Of a DNA stretch of 64,000 bases, positions 42,067 to 50,908 are shown one piece after another (positions within the stretch are counted from its first letter, which is position 1; the number at the start of each line of letters is the position of its first letter). The notes below the pieces were generated by a model. That model searched no databases. It was not told the DNA's origin and was given only the letters and a program-made list of their open reading frames with translations. Source of the stretch: Streptomyces sp. MH60 (lineage in GTDB: Bacteria; Actinomycetota; Actinomycetes; Streptomycetales; Streptomycetaceae); assembly GCF_002939385.1 (NCBI RefSeq), contig NZ_MULI01000038.1, forward strand, positions 1 to 64,000. Direction: 5' to 3'. The position numbers and the translations under genes were made by a program.

Positions 42067-44718
42067 GTGCGAAGAACCCGGATCCTCACCGTTCTCCTGG
42101 CCCTCGCGGCCGGGCTGCTCGCGGGCAGCCCGCCCACGGCGCTGGCCGCCGGTCCAGCGCCGCGGGCGGCCGTCGCCGCCGACAGCTACACCTGGCAGAA
42201 CGCCCGCATCGACGGGGGCGGCTTCGTCCCCGGCATCGTCTTCAACCGCGCCGAGAAGGACCTGGCCTACGCCCGCACCGACATCGGCGGCGCCTACCGC
42301 TGGCAGGAGGCGTCCCACACCTGGACGCCGCTGCTCGACCACGTCGGCTGGGACGACTGGGGCCACACCGGCGTGGTCAGTGTCGCCTCCGACTCCGTCG
42401 ACCCCGACCGGGTGTACGCGGCGGTCGGCACGTACACCAACGACTGGGACCCGACGAACGGCGCGGTGCTGCGCTCCGCCGACCGGGGCGCGAGCTGGGA
42501 GAAGACGGACCTGCCGTTCAAGCTGGGCGGCAACATGCCGGGCCGCGGCATGGGCGAGCGCCTGGCCGTCGACCCGCACGACAACGACGTGCTGTACCTG
42601 GGCGCGCCCAGCGGACACGGCCTGTGGCGGTCCACCGACGCGGGCGTCACCTGGTCCGAGGTGACGGCCTTCCCGAACCCGGGCGACTACGCGCAGGACC
42701 CGGGCGACACGTCCGGCTACGCCTCCGACAACCAGGGCATCACCTGGGTCACCTTCGACGAGTCGACGGGCGGCGCGGGCACGGCGACGAGGACGGTCTA
42801 CGTCGGGGTCGCCGACAAGGAGAACGCGGTCTACCGCTCGACGGACGCCGGCGCGAGCTGGCAGCGGCTCGCCGGGCAGCCGACGGGCTATCTGGCCCAC
42901 AAGGGCGTGCTGGACGCCGAGAACGGCTACCTCTACCTGGCCTACAGCGACACGGGCGGCCCGTACGACGGCGGCAAGGGCCGGCTGTACCGGTACGCGA
43001 CGGCGACCGGTACCTGGACGGACATCAGCCCGGTCGCGGAGGCGGACACCTCCTACGGCTTCAGCGGCCTGACCGTCGACCGGCAACACCCGGGGACGGT
43101 GATGGCGACCGCGTACAGCTCGTGGTGGCCGGACACGCAGATCTTCCGCTCGACGGACAGCGGCGCGGCCTGGACCCAGGCGTGGAGCTACACGTCGTAC
43201 CCGAACCGCGAGAACCGCTACACGATGGACGTGTCCTCGTCCCCGTGGCTCACCTGGGGCGCGAACCCCACGCCGCCCGAGCAGACGCCGAAGCTGGGCT
43301 GGATGACGGAGGCGCTGGAGATCGACCCGTTCGACTCGGACCGGATGATGTACGGCACGGGGGCCACGATCTACGGCACGGAGGATCTGACCGACTGGGA
43401 CGACGCGGGCGGCACCTTCGGCATCGAGCCGATGGTGCGGGGCCTGGAGGAGACGGCGGTCAACGACCTGGCCTCGCCCCCGTCGGGCGCCCCGCTGCTC
43501 AGCGCGCTCGGTGACGTCGGCGGCTTCCGGCACACCAGCCTGACCGAGGTCCCGTCGATGATGTACACCTCGCCGAACTTCACCACCACGACGAGCCTGG
43601 ACTTCGCGGAGAAGAACCCGGATACGGTGGTCCGGGCCGGCCACCTCGACTCGGGCCCGCACATCGCGTTCTCCACGGACAACGGCGCCAACTGGTTCGG
43701 CGGGACCGACCCGTCGGGGGTGAGCGGCGGCGGCACGGTGGCGGCGGGCGCGGACGGCAGCCGCTTCGTGTGGAGCCCGGAGGGCACGGGCGTCCAGTAC
43801 ACGACGGGCTTCGGCACCTCGTGGCAGGCGTCGTCCGGTATCCCGGCGGGCGCGGTCGTCGAGTCCGACCGTGTGGACCCGTCGACCTTCTACGGCTTCA
43901 AGTCCGGGACGTTCTACGTGAGTACGGACGGCGGCGCGACCTTCACCGCCTCGGCGGCGACCGGGCTGCCCGCCGGTGACAGCGTCCGTTTCAAGGCTCT
44001 GCCGGGCGGGGCGGGCGATGTCTGGCTGGCGGGCGGGGCGGCGGACGGCCCGTACGGCCTGTGGCACTCGACGGACGGCGGCAAGACCTTCGCCAAGCTG
44101 CCGGGTGTCGACGCGGCCGACACCGTCGGCTTCGGCAAGGCGGCCCCGGGCGCCTCCTACCAGACCCTCTTCACCAGCGCCGAGATCGGCGGGGTGCGCG
44201 GCATCTTCCGCTCCACCGACAAGGGGGCGACCTGGACCCGGGTCAACGACGACGCCCACCAGTGGGGTTGGACGGGCGCGGCCATCACCGGCGACCCGCG
44301 GGTCTACGGCCGGGTGTACGTGTCGACCAACGGCCGGGGTGTCGTCTACGGCGACACCTCGGACACCGGCGGCGGCACCGATCCGGGACCGGGGCCCGGT
44401 GCCTGCGAGGTGACGTACACGGTCACCAACCAGTGGCCGGGCGGCTTCCAGGCGGACGTCCGGCTCACCAACACCGGCGCGTCGGCCTGGAAGGGCTGGT
44501 CCCTCGACTGGACGTTCCCCGGTGACCAGGAGGTGACCCGGATGTGGAACGCCGAACACACCCGGACCGGCACGACGGTGACGGCGAGGGACGCCGGCTG
44601 GAACGCCGTGGTGGCACCCGGCGCCTCGGTGAGCTTCGGCTTCACCGGCAGCAGCTCGGGTACGAACGCGAAACCCGCGTCGTTCCAGCAGGGCGACCAG
44701 GTCTGCGCTCGGAGATGA
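42067..44718 (+). CDS. secreted xyloglucanase, GH74 with C-terminal CBM2
   Basis: An 883-residue extracellular hydrolase of xyloglucan. After a Sec signal peptide (about 1-28) two seven-bladed propellers span about 40-760. Repeats such as VYAAVGTYTNDWDPTNGAVLRSADRGASW, LWRSTDAGVTW, IFRSTDSGAAW, LWHSTDGGKTF and IFRSTDKGATW are the Asp-box-like hairpins of GH74, and RTDIGGAYRW and GFVPGIVFN at the N-terminus are family hallmarks, with the first catalytic Asp in the RTDIGG segment. A DTGGGTDPGPGPG linker leads to a CBM2 at about 777-883 (TYTVTNQWPGGFQADV). It starts at GTG. I see no CebR box in its upstream gap, so it may be controlled separately from the cellulases. Confidence 0.94.
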   Translation: MRRTRILTVLLALAAGLLAGSPPTALAAGPAPRAAVAADSYTWQNARIDGGGFVPGIVFNRAEKDLAYARTDIGGAYRWQEASHTWTPLLDHVGWDDWGHTGVVSVASDSVDPDRVYAAVGTYTNDWDPTNGAVLRSADRGASWEKTDLPFKLGGNMPGRGMGERLAVDPHDNDVLYLGAPSGHGLWRSTDAGVTWSEVTAFPNPGDYAQDPGDTSGYASDNQGITWVTFDESTGGAGTATRTVYVGVADKENAVYRSTDAGASWQRLAGQPTGYLAHKGVLDAENGYLYLAYSDTGGPYDGGKGRLYRYATATGTWTDISPVAEADTSYGFSGLTVDRQHPGTVMATAYSSWWPDTQIFRSTDSGAAWTQAWSYTSYPNRENRYTMDVSSSPWLTWGANPTPPEQTPKLGWMTEALEIDPFDSDRMMYGTGATIYGTEDLTDWDDAGGTFGIEPMVRGLEETAVNDLASPPSGAPLLSALGDVGGFRHTSLTEVPSMMYTSPNFTTTTSLDFAEKNPDTVVRAGHLDSGPHIAFSTDNGANWFGGTDPSGVSGGGTVAAGADGSRFVWSPEGTGVQYTTGFGTSWQASSGIPAGAVVESDRVDPSTFYGFKSGTFYVSTDGGATFTASAATGLPAGDSVRFKALPGGAGDVWLAGGAADGPYGLWHSTDGGKTFAKLPGVDAADTVGFGKAAPGASYQTLFTSAEIGGVRGIFRSTDKGATWTRVNDDAHQWGWTGAAITGDPRVYGRVYVSTNGRGVVYGDTSDTGGGTDPGPGPGACEVTYTVTNQWPGGFQADVRLTNTGASAWKGWSLDWTFPGDQEVTRMWNAEHTRTGTTVTARDAGWNAVVAPGASVSFGFTGSSSGTNAKPASFQQGDQVCARR

Positions 44719-44722
44719 CCGA

Positions 44723-44757
44723 CCGGGAGGGCGCGTACCGGCGACGCGCCCTCCCGG
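44723..44757 (+). terminator. terminator of the GH74 gene
   Basis: A perfect 14-bp stem CCGGGAGGGCGCGT / ACGCGCCCTCCCGG with a 7-base loop, five bases after the stop. Confidence 0.75.
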
Positions 44758-44770
44758 CTCCGTGACCGGT

Positions 44771-44796
44771 GCGCCCGCGCCGCGTGGCGCGGGCGC
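44771..44796 (-). terminator. terminator of the PL11 gene
   Basis: A perfect 11-bp stem GCGCCCGCGCC / GGCGCGGGCGC with loop GCGT, eight bases beyond the minus-strand stop at 44804. Back to back with the GH74 terminator. Confidence 0.65.
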
Positions 44797-44803
44797 GTGA
44801 GGA

Positions 44804-46699
44804 TCAGGGTGTGTGGACCGACGGCCTCGGGGCCGTGGGCATGCCCGCGCCGAGGAAGAAGCTCGGGTGCGGGGGCTGGTTGTAGGCCGTATTTTGCCAG
44901 GCCAGGGCGGTGCGGTACTGGGTGTCGTGGAGGAGGGTCGTGATGCGGGTGTCCGTGTCGTACGGGGTGGAGTAGATGCGCAGGGCGGTGTTGTCCGAGG
45001 TGCGCCAGACGACCTCCTCGCGCCAGTCGCCGAGGATGTCCCCGGCGAGGACCGGGGTGGCCTTGGTGCCGTTGTTGGAGGCGACGCCGGAGCCGGTGAG
45101 GAGGCGGGTGTCGCCGGAGGTGCCGTACTTGTCGACGTGGGTGCCGTCGAGGAGTTCGCGGACGGTGTCGCCGTCCCACCAGGACAGGAAGTTGGCACTG
45201 GAGGGCTTGCGGCTGTTCACGACGGTGCCCTTGGGACCCCGGATGCCGCTCTCCGCGGACGACCAGGACTCGGCGCCCGCGCTGCCCGGCCAGATGTCGG
45301 CGGAGACGCCGCGGCCGTTGTCGCCGCTCGCGCCGGTGGACCACAGGATCTGGCCCGTGCGGGCGTCCGCCATCCACGACGAGGGCTTCGAGCCGTCCTC
45401 GTCCACCTTGAACTCCTCCAGGCCCGCGCGGGACGGGTCGAGGTCGCCGACGTGCATGGCGTCGCCGTGGCCGTTCCTCGTGGTCCACAGGGCGTTGCCG
45501 TTGTCGTCGACGGCCATCGCGCCGTAGACGATCTCGTCCCTGCCGTCGCCGTCCACGTCCGCGACGGAGAGCTGGTGGTTGCCCTGGCCGTCGTAGCCCT
45601 TGCCGCTGTTGGTGGAGGAGTTGGTGTCGAAGGTCCAGCGGCGGGTGAACTGCCCGTTCCGCCAGTCCCAGGCCGCGATCACCGTGCGCGTGTAGTAGCC
45701 GCGCGCCATGATCACGGAGGGCCGGGAGCCGTCCAGGTACGCCGTGCCCGCGAGGAAGCGGTCGACGCGGTTGCCGTAGGAGTCGCCCCAGGAGGAGACC
45801 GAGCCGCGCGCGGGGACGTAGTCGACGGTGCCCATGGCCTTGCCGGTCCGCCCGTTGAACATCGTCAGGTACTCGGGGCCGGACAGCACGTAGCCGGAGG
45901 AGTTGCGGTGGTCGGCCGAGGAGCTGCCGATGACCGCGCCGGTGCCGTCCTTGGTGCCGTCGGCGGTCTTCATGGCGACCTCGGCCTGGCCGTCGCCGTC
46001 GTAGTCGTACACCTGGAACTGGGTGTAGTGGGCGCCGGAGCGGATGTTGCGGCCCAGGTCGACGCGCCACAGGCGGGTGCCGTCGAGCCGGATGCCGTCG
46101 ACGATCGTGTTGCCGGTGTAACCGGACTGGGAGTTGTCCTTGGCGTTGGTCGGCTGCCACTTGAGGACGATGTCGAGGGCGCCGTCGCCGTCGAGGTCGC
46201 CGACGGAGGCGTCGTTGGCCTCGTAGCCGTAGGAGACGCCGTCGGGGGTGGTGCCGCCGGACGGCGGGCTGATCGGTACGTCCTTGTAGCCGGCCCGGAA
46301 CTGGATCGCGTGGACGGAGTCGCCCTGCTCCGTGCCGTTCACGACCGCGCGGACGGTGTAGTCGGCCTGGGCGGGGGCGCCGGCGTGGAAGTAGGTGGTG
46401 GAGCCGGTGACCGGGCTGGAGTTGACCTTGGTGCCGGCCCGGTAGACGTTGAAGGAGACGTTGTCCGGATCGGTGCCCAGCCAGCGCCAGCCGACCAGGT
46501 TGCCGTCGCCGGTGTGGACGCTGACGACGCCCCGGTCCAGTGCCTCGACCTGGCGCGCGGTGGCGGCCTCGGCGGTGTCGGGAGCGAGCGTCGTCAGGCC
46601 CGCGCCCACGAGTCCGGCGGCGGCGAGGGCCGCGGCCAGGGCGAGGGGGCGTCTGCGGTGCGTGCGGGGAACGCGGGAGCCGGTGCGGGGGTGCCTCAC
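44804..46699 (-). CDS. secreted rhamnogalacturonan lyase (PL11)
   Basis: A 631-residue extracellular lyase that cleaves the rhamnogalacturonan-I backbone of pectin by beta-elimination. The signal peptide is long, with a basic region RTHRRRPLALAAALAAAGLVGAG and AEA near 45. An N-terminal fibronectin-like part (SFNVYRAGTKVNSSPV) leads to the eight-bladed propeller, with calcium-binding DxDGDG loops: DLDGDGALDIVLKW, DYDGDGQAEVAMK and DVDGDGRDEIVYG. GDILGDWREEVVWRTSDNTALRIYSTPYDTD and the C-terminal HPSFFLG are strongly conserved in PL11. GTG at 46699 follows AGGAGG; the ORF extends to 46756 but overlaps the methyltransferase stop. Confidence 0.93.
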   Translation of the reverse strand: MRHPRTGSRVPRTHRRRPLALAAALAAAGLVGAGLTTLAPDTAEAATARQVEALDRGVVSVHTGDGNLVGWRWLGTDPDNVSFNVYRAGTKVNSSPVTGSTTYFHAGAPAQADYTVRAVVNGTEQGDSVHAIQFRAGYKDVPISPPSGGTTPDGVSYGYEANDASVGDLDGDGALDIVLKWQPTNAKDNSQSGYTGNTIVDGIRLDGTRLWRVDLGRNIRSGAHYTQFQVYDYDGDGQAEVAMKTADGTKDGTGAVIGSSSADHRNSSGYVLSGPEYLTMFNGRTGKAMGTVDYVPARGSVSSWGDSYGNRVDRFLAGTAYLDGSRPSVIMARGYYTRTVIAAWDWRNGQFTRRWTFDTNSSTNSGKGYDGQGNHQLSVADVDGDGRDEIVYGAMAVDDNGNALWTTRNGHGDAMHVGDLDPSRAGLEEFKVDEDGSKPSSWMADARTGQILWSTGASGDNGRGVSADIWPGSAGAESWSSAESGIRGPKGTVVNSRKPSSANFLSWWDGDTVRELLDGTHVDKYGTSGDTRLLTGSGVASNNGTKATPVLAGDILGDWREEVVWRTSDNTALRIYSTPYDTDTRITTLLHDTQYRTALAWQNTAYNQPPHPSFFLGAGMPTAPRPSVHTP

Positions 46700-46736
46700 G
46701 GGACGAACCTCCTGGAGGACGGACGGATTCCGCCTC

Positions 46737-47516
46737 TCAGTCGCCGCCCGGGGCAACCGGGTTGCCGCCCTTCGCCCACGACTTCCTGAACGCCGCGAGG
46801 GTGAAGACCGGGTCGGGCCGGGGCCGGTCCTGGTCCGGCAGGGCGGCCAGCCGCGCGGCGAACTCCTCGGCGAGCGGCTCGCCCGGCGGCAGCGTGACGA
46901 ACCAGCCGCGCCGCAGGTCCGCGACCGTGCGGCGGGGGCTGCGGCCCTGCCCGTGGCCGGTGAAGCGGGCCCGGCCCGCGGGGGTCAGTCCGTGCTCGCG
47001 GGCGTACTCCTCGACGAGGCGGGCGGCGTCGTGCGCGATGCCGGGCGGGCGGGCGGCGAGCACGGCGTCGATGTCGCTGCCCACGTTGTGCGAGGCGCCC
47101 TTGTCGACCGTGGTCACATACGTCCCGCCGGGCCGCAGCACGCGGGCGCACTCGGCGACGATCGCCCGCACGTTCTCCGCGCCGCCGGCCAGGTGCAGCA
47201 GCCACACGCTGCTGACGGCGTCGAACTCCCCCTCGCGGAAGGGAAGTCGGCGGCTGTCGGCGAGGACGACGGCGCCGGGCAGCCGGGCGGCGGCGCGGCG
47301 GGCCATGGCGGGGGCGAGGTCGACGCCGGTCACCCGCAGGCCGTCGCGTCCGGCCACGATCCGCCGGGTGACGATGCCGGTGCCGCAGGCCACGTCCAGC
47401 AGCCGGCGGGCCTGCCGCGGCACCAGGTTCAGCACGGCCTGCGCGGCCGCCTCGGCCCGGGGCTCGCCGCCGCGGGAGTCGTCGTACCGCTCCGCTTCCT
47501 TGTCGTAGTCGAGCAC
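46737..47516 (-). CDS. class I SAM-dependent methyltransferase
   Basis: A 259-residue methyltransferase of the UbiE/type-11 group. Motif I is LLDVACGTGIVTRRIVAG, motif II VTGVDLAPAMARRAAARL, followed by LADSRRLPFREGEFDAVSSVWLLHLAGG and the post-motif LRPGGTYVTTVD. GTG at 47516 is the start. It lies four bases downstream of the pterin dehydratase gene and 37 bases upstream of the PL11 gene, all on the minus strand, so they could be co-transcribed, though no functional link is obvious. Substrate unknown. Confidence 0.88.
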   Translation of the reverse strand: MLDYDKEAERYDDSRGGEPRAEAAAQAVLNLVPRQARRLLDVACGTGIVTRRIVAGRDGLRVTGVDLAPAMARRAAARLPGAVVLADSRRLPFREGEFDAVSSVWLLHLAGGAENVRAIVAECARVLRPGGTYVTTVDKGASHNVGSDIDAVLAARPPGIAHDAARLVEEYAREHGLTPAGRARFTGHGQGRSPRRTVADLRRGWFVTLPPGEPLAEEFAARLAALPDQDRPRPDPVFTLAAFRKSWAKGGNPVAPGGD

Positions 47517-47520
47517 ACCG

Positions 47521-47826
47521 TCAGTGTGCCCCGTGACCGGCGGCCAGGTCCTCCACCCTGCGGGCGAGCTCGACGTCCTTCCCGGTGACGGCGCCGCCCG
47601 CGCTGTGGGTGTGGACGGCGAGGGCGACCGTGTCGTAGCCGAGGGTCAGGTCGGAGTGGTGGTCGAGTTCCTCCTGCACCTGGGCGATGTGGACGACCAT
47701 CGCGGTCGCCGCGAAGTGGGAGCCGAGCCGGTAGGAGCGGGTGAGGCGGCCGGCGTCGAGTGACCAGCCGGGCAGGGCGGCCAGCTGCTCCTCGATCTCC
47801 TGTGGCGACAGCGGTTCTACGGGCAT
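47521..47826 (-). CDS. 4a-hydroxytetrahydrobiopterin dehydratase (pterin-4a-carbinolamine dehydratase)
   Basis: A 101-residue cytosolic enzyme that dehydrates 4a-hydroxytetrahydropterin, recycling the cofactor of aromatic amino-acid hydroxylases. The single-domain fold shows LPGWSLDAGRLTRSYRLGSHFAATAMVVHIAQVQEELDHHSDLTLGYDTVALAVHTHSAGG-type sequence, in which EELDHHSDL supplies the catalytic HH and the later VHTHSAGG the third His. Length is normal. No aromatic amino-acid hydroxylase is in the window, so the protein may serve moco-type or other pterin metabolism. Confidence 0.92.
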   Translation of the reverse strand: MPVEPLSPQEIEEQLAALPGWSLDAGRLTRSYRLGSHFAATAMVVHIAQVQEELDHHSDLTLGYDTVALAVHTHSAGGAVTGKDVELARRVEDLAAGHGAH

Positions 47827-47928
47827 GTGCTGCGCTCCTTCGCTGATGGTGCTCGACGGTCGGGTCCGCTTCAGCGTGCCACAGCGCGGCCGCTCCGGCG
47901 CGGCCCGCGGTCGACTACCGTGCTGCGT

Positions 47929-48747
47929 ATGACCGCACTCATGTCCGGTACCGCCCCCACCACCGACCGGGGCGTGGGCCCGCTGCTGCGGGCCTGGCGG
48001 GAGCGGCGGCGGGTCAGCCAGCTGGAGCTGGCACTGCGCGCCGATTCCTCCGCCCGCCACATCAGCTTCGTCGAGACGGGCCGTTCGAGGCCGAGCGAGG
48101 AGATGGTGCTGCGCCTCGCCGAGCACCTGGACGTCCCGGTGCGGGAGCGCAACGCGCTGCTGCTGGCGGCCGGTTACGCCCCGCGCTACCCGGAGACCCC
48201 CCTGGACGACCCCGCACTCGGTGCCCTGCGTGAGGGCATGGAGCGGCTGATCCGGGGCTACGAACCGTATCCGGCGCTGGTCGTCGACGCGACGTACCGG
48301 GTGCTGGCGGCCAACCGGGGGATCACGATGCTGATGGACGGCGTCGCGGAGCACCTGCTCGCGCCGCCGCTGAACGCGATCCGGCTGACGCTGCACCCGG
48401 AGGGCCTGGCGCCGCGCATCCGCAATCTGCGCGAGTGGCGCGGGCACCTGCTGGAGCAGATGGAGCGGCAGATCGCCCTGCACCGCTCGCGGCCGCTGCG
48501 GGAGCTGTACGACGAGGTGGCGGCGTATCCGGTGCCGGAGACCGCGCCGGGCGCCGCGCCGGACGAGCCGGTGCCGTACTTCGCGCTGCCGATGCAGATC
48601 GAGCACGACGGCCGCGTCCTGTCGTTCATCTCGTCCATCTCCACGTTCAACACCCCGATGGACGTGACGGTCGCCGAGCTGGCCATCGAGACGCTGCTCC
48701 CGGCCGACCCGGCGACGGTCGCGTACCTTCACTCGCTGCTGCCCTGA
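47929..48747 (+). CDS. XRE family helix-turn-helix regulator (MmyB-like ligand domain)
   Basis: A 272-residue regulator. Residues about 15-75 form the HTH (LRAWRERRRVSQLELALRADSSARHISFVETGRSRPSEEMVLRLAEHL). The rest is the MmyB-type PAS-like ligand pocket (YPALVVDATYRVLAANRGITMLMDG, LTLHPEGLAPRIRNLREWRGHLLEQMERQ, SFISSISTFNTPMDVTVAELAIETLLPADP), which binds fatty-acid-like ligands in relatives. No clear Shine-Dalgarno precedes the ATG, and TACCGT eight bases upstream suggests a leaderless mRNA. It is divergent from the pterin dehydratase/methyltransferase pair and may regulate them. Confidence 0.9.
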   Translation: MTALMSGTAPTTDRGVGPLLRAWRERRRVSQLELALRADSSARHISFVETGRSRPSEEMVLRLAEHLDVPVRERNALLLAAGYAPRYPETPLDDPALGALREGMERLIRGYEPYPALVVDATYRVLAANRGITMLMDGVAEHLLAPPLNAIRLTLHPEGLAPRIRNLREWRGHLLEQMERQIALHRSRPLRELYDEVAAYPVPETAPGAAPDEPVPYFALPMQIEHDGRVLSFISSISTFNTPMDVTVAELAIETLLPADPATVAYLHSLLP

Positions 48748-48893
48748 CCCCGCCTCAGGGCGCCGTACCGGAGCAGCGCGAGGTGGGCGAGCGCGCTGGC
48801 GCCGGTCACCGCCGCGTCGAGGGCGAGGAGGCGGCGGTGCATCAGCCGCGGCTCGGCCGTACGGGCGAGTGCGGCGAGCTGGTGCGTGGACAT
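48729..48893 (-). CDS. small ORF of 54 aa, possibly a truncated membrane protein
   Basis: Starts MSTHQLAALARTAEPRLM and has the amphipathic/hydrophobic stretch LLALDAAVTGASALAHLALL, with GGAGG 10 bases before the ATG. The 3' end overlaps the last codons of the convergent XRE gene. The RLLALDAAVTG..ALA sequence resembles the first helix of about 130-residue actinobacterial integral membrane proteins, so this could be a decayed N-terminal remnant. I do not recognise an intact family. Confidence 0.35.
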   Translation of the reverse strand: MSTHQLAALARTAEPRLMHRRLLALDAAVTGASALAHLALLRYGALRRGQGSSE

Positions 48894-49059
48894 GACGAGT
48901 CAGCCTCCGTCGGGTCGGACATGCTGGGGTGGGGGCCGGGCCCCGGGCCGGAGTGCGCCGGTCCGGAACCCGGTGGCTCCACGATCCCGCCCGGCGCGGG
49001 CGCGGTCGATTACCCGGCGGGTCATACGTCCGGGCCGAGAATGATCCACGAACACCCCT

Positions 49060-49099
49060 GTGAGACTGACAGAGGAACATGACAGACTGCGGTGAGACT
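49060..49099. promoter_or_regulatory. direct repeats upstream of the DUF5753 regulator
   Basis: GTGAGACT occurs at 49060-49067 and 49092-49099, with a related GACAGACT at 49081-49088, in the gap 48894-49122. They may be binding sites for the downstream XRE protein. I see nothing else in this gap. Confidence 0.3.
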
Positions 49100-49122
49100 T
49101 GGGCGCGTTGGGGAGGCGTGGC

Positions 49123-49986
49123 GTGAGCGAGCGGCGGGCCGCACCCACCGTGGGCCAGGTGGTCCTCGGCAGACGGTTGCAGGAACTGCGGGAGACGGCG
49201 GGCCTCAAGCGCGAGGAGGCCGCCAAGGTGCTCCGGGTGGCCCCGGCGACGGTGCGGCGCATGGAGATGGCCGAGGTCTCGCTGAAAATACCGTACGTCC
49301 AGATACTGCTGACGGCGTACGGAGTCGCCGGTGACGAGGTCGCGGCGTTCGTGGCGCTCGCCGAGGAGGCGAACCAGCCGGGCTGGTGGCAGCGGTACCA
49401 CGACGTGCTGCCGGACTGGTTCAGCCTGTACGTGAGCCTGGAGGGCGCCGCGCGGATCGTCCGCTCCTACGAGCCGCACTTCGTCCCGGGGCTGCTCCAG
49501 ACCGAGGACTACGCGCGCTCGGTCCTGGAGGCCGGGACCATCGGCAACGCGGGCGGGGACGCGGTGGAGCGCCACGTCTCCCTGCGCATGGAGCGGCAGC
49601 GGCTGCTCGACCGCCCGGACCCGCCCCACCTGTGGGTGGTGATGGACGAGACGGTGCTGAAGCGGCCGGTGAGCATCCACGGCCGGGTGATGCGCGAGCA
49701 GCTCGACAAGCTGCTGGAGTTCGCCGGCCGGGACCGGGTGACGCTCCAGGTCGCCGAGTTCGAGGACGGGCCGCACCCGGGGACGTACGCGCCGTTCACC
49801 CTGTTCCGGTTCGCGGAGCCGGAACTGCCGGACATGGTCTTCACCGAGTACCTGACGGGCGCCCTGTACCTGGACTCCCGCACCGAGGTCTCGGCGCACC
49901 TGGAGGTCCTGGACCACATGACGGCGCGGGCCGCCTCGACCCAGCGCACCGAGAAGATCCTGCGCGCGTACCGCGAGAACTTCTGA
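49123..49986 (+). CDS. XRE family regulator with DUF5753 domain
   Basis: A 287-residue protein of the large Streptomyces XRE/DUF5753 group. Residues about 10-70 are the HTH (LGRRLQELRETAGLKREEAAKVLRVAPATVRRMEMAEVSL). DUF5753 then covers about 100-280 (SLYVSLEGAARIVRSYEPHFVPGLLQTEDYARSVL, VMDETVLKRPV, LQVAEFEDGPHPGTYAPFTLFRF, MVFTEYLTGALYLD). GTG at 49123 follows GGGGAGG. Members are usually paired with a small DUF397 protein and are described as toxin-antitoxin-like regulators in development; here no DUF397 gene follows, and a DUF574 methyltransferase takes that place. Confidence 0.92.
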   Translation: MSERRAAPTVGQVVLGRRLQELRETAGLKREEAAKVLRVAPATVRRMEMAEVSLKIPYVQILLTAYGVAGDEVAAFVALAEEANQPGWWQRYHDVLPDWFSLYVSLEGAARIVRSYEPHFVPGLLQTEDYARSVLEAGTIGNAGGDAVERHVSLRMERQRLLDRPDPPHLWVVMDETVLKRPVSIHGRVMREQLDKLLEFAGRDRVTLQVAEFEDGPHPGTYAPFTLFRFAEPELPDMVFTEYLTGALYLDSRTEVSAHLEVLDHMTARAASTQRTEKILRAYRENF

Positions 49987-50029
49987 CCGCGACGCCCCGC
50001 CACCGCAGCCCCCGAGGAGACGACACCGC

Positions 50030-50839
50030 ATGACCGGTTCCGAGCCCGCGCCCCTCGACACCAGCCGGCCGCACCCGGCCCGCGTCTACGACTGGTGGCT
50101 GGGCGGCAAGGACAACTACCCGGTGGACGAGGAGCTGGCCCGCAGGATCCTCGCGGCGGACAGCACGGCGGTGCGCGGGGCGCGGGCGAACCGCCGGTTC
50201 ATGCACCGGGCGGTCCGCACCCTCGCCGAGGCCGGGATCCGCCAGTTCCTCGACATAGGCACCGGCATCCCCACCGAGCCGAACCTGCACCAGGTGGCCC
50301 AGGCGGTGGCGCCCGAGTCGCGGATCGTCTACGCCGACAACGACCCGATCGTCCTCAGGCACGCCGAGGCGCTGCTGCACGGCTCGGCTCAGGGCGCCAC
50401 CGACTACGTCCACGCGGACGTCCGGGACCCGGACCTGATCCTGCGGCTGGCGGGCGAGTCCCTGGACTTCGACCGGCCCCTGGCCCTGTCGCTGGTGGCC
50501 CTCACCCACTACCTCGGCGACGCGGTCGAGGGCGACGACGTGTACGGCCTGCTCGGGCGGTACGCCGACGTGCTGGCGCCGGGCAGCTTCCTGGTCCTCT
50601 CGCAGGTCACGCCCGACCTGAATCCCGAGGCGGTGGGCAAGGCCGCGGAGCTGTTCGCCCGCAGCGGCACGCCGTTCCACCCGCGCTCCCTCCCCGAGTT
50701 CGCGCGCTTCTTCGACGGCCTGGAACTGCTGGGCCCCGGCATCATCCCGGTCACCGGCTGGCGTCCGGACCCGGAGGACGTGGCGGTCCAGGCGGAGGGC
50801 ATCGTGCCGGTGTACGCGGGGGTGGCGCGCAAACCCTGA
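50030..50839 (+). CDS. SAM-dependent methyltransferase (DUF574 family)
   Basis: A 269-residue methyltransferase-fold protein of the actinobacterial DUF574 (Methyltransf_19) family. Hallmarks are HPARVYDWWLGGKDNYPVDEE at the N-terminus, RANRRFMHRAVRTLAEAGIRQFLDIGTGIPTEPNLHQVAQ (SAM motif I), VYADNDPIVLRHAEAL and ALSLVALTHYL, and FFDGLELLGPGIIPVTGWRPD. GAGGAG stands before the ATG, 43 bases after the XRE/DUF5753 stop. The family's substrate has not been established to my knowledge. Pairing with XRE-type regulators is recurrent in Streptomyces and suggests a shared regulatory function. Confidence 0.93.
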   Translation: MTGSEPAPLDTSRPHPARVYDWWLGGKDNYPVDEELARRILAADSTAVRGARANRRFMHRAVRTLAEAGIRQFLDIGTGIPTEPNLHQVAQAVAPESRIVYADNDPIVLRHAEALLHGSAQGATDYVHADVRDPDLILRLAGESLDFDRPLALSLVALTHYLGDAVEGDDVYGLLGRYADVLAPGSFLVLSQVTPDLNPEAVGKAAELFARSGTPFHPRSLPEFARFFDGLELLGPGIIPVTGWRPDPEDVAVQAEGIVPVYAGVARKP

Positions 50840-50908
50840 CCCGGACGTCCGGCGCCCTCTCCTGACCCGTACGGGCGCCGCGAACGGGTGCGCTCCCGCG
50901 CCCGGCCC

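Noticed and set aside
41776..45198. Minus-strand frame of 1140 codons opposite the xyloglucanase gene
   Set aside because: Antisense to GH74 with Arg/Gly/Val repeats; overlaps the PL11 gene in a different frame and has no recognised motif.
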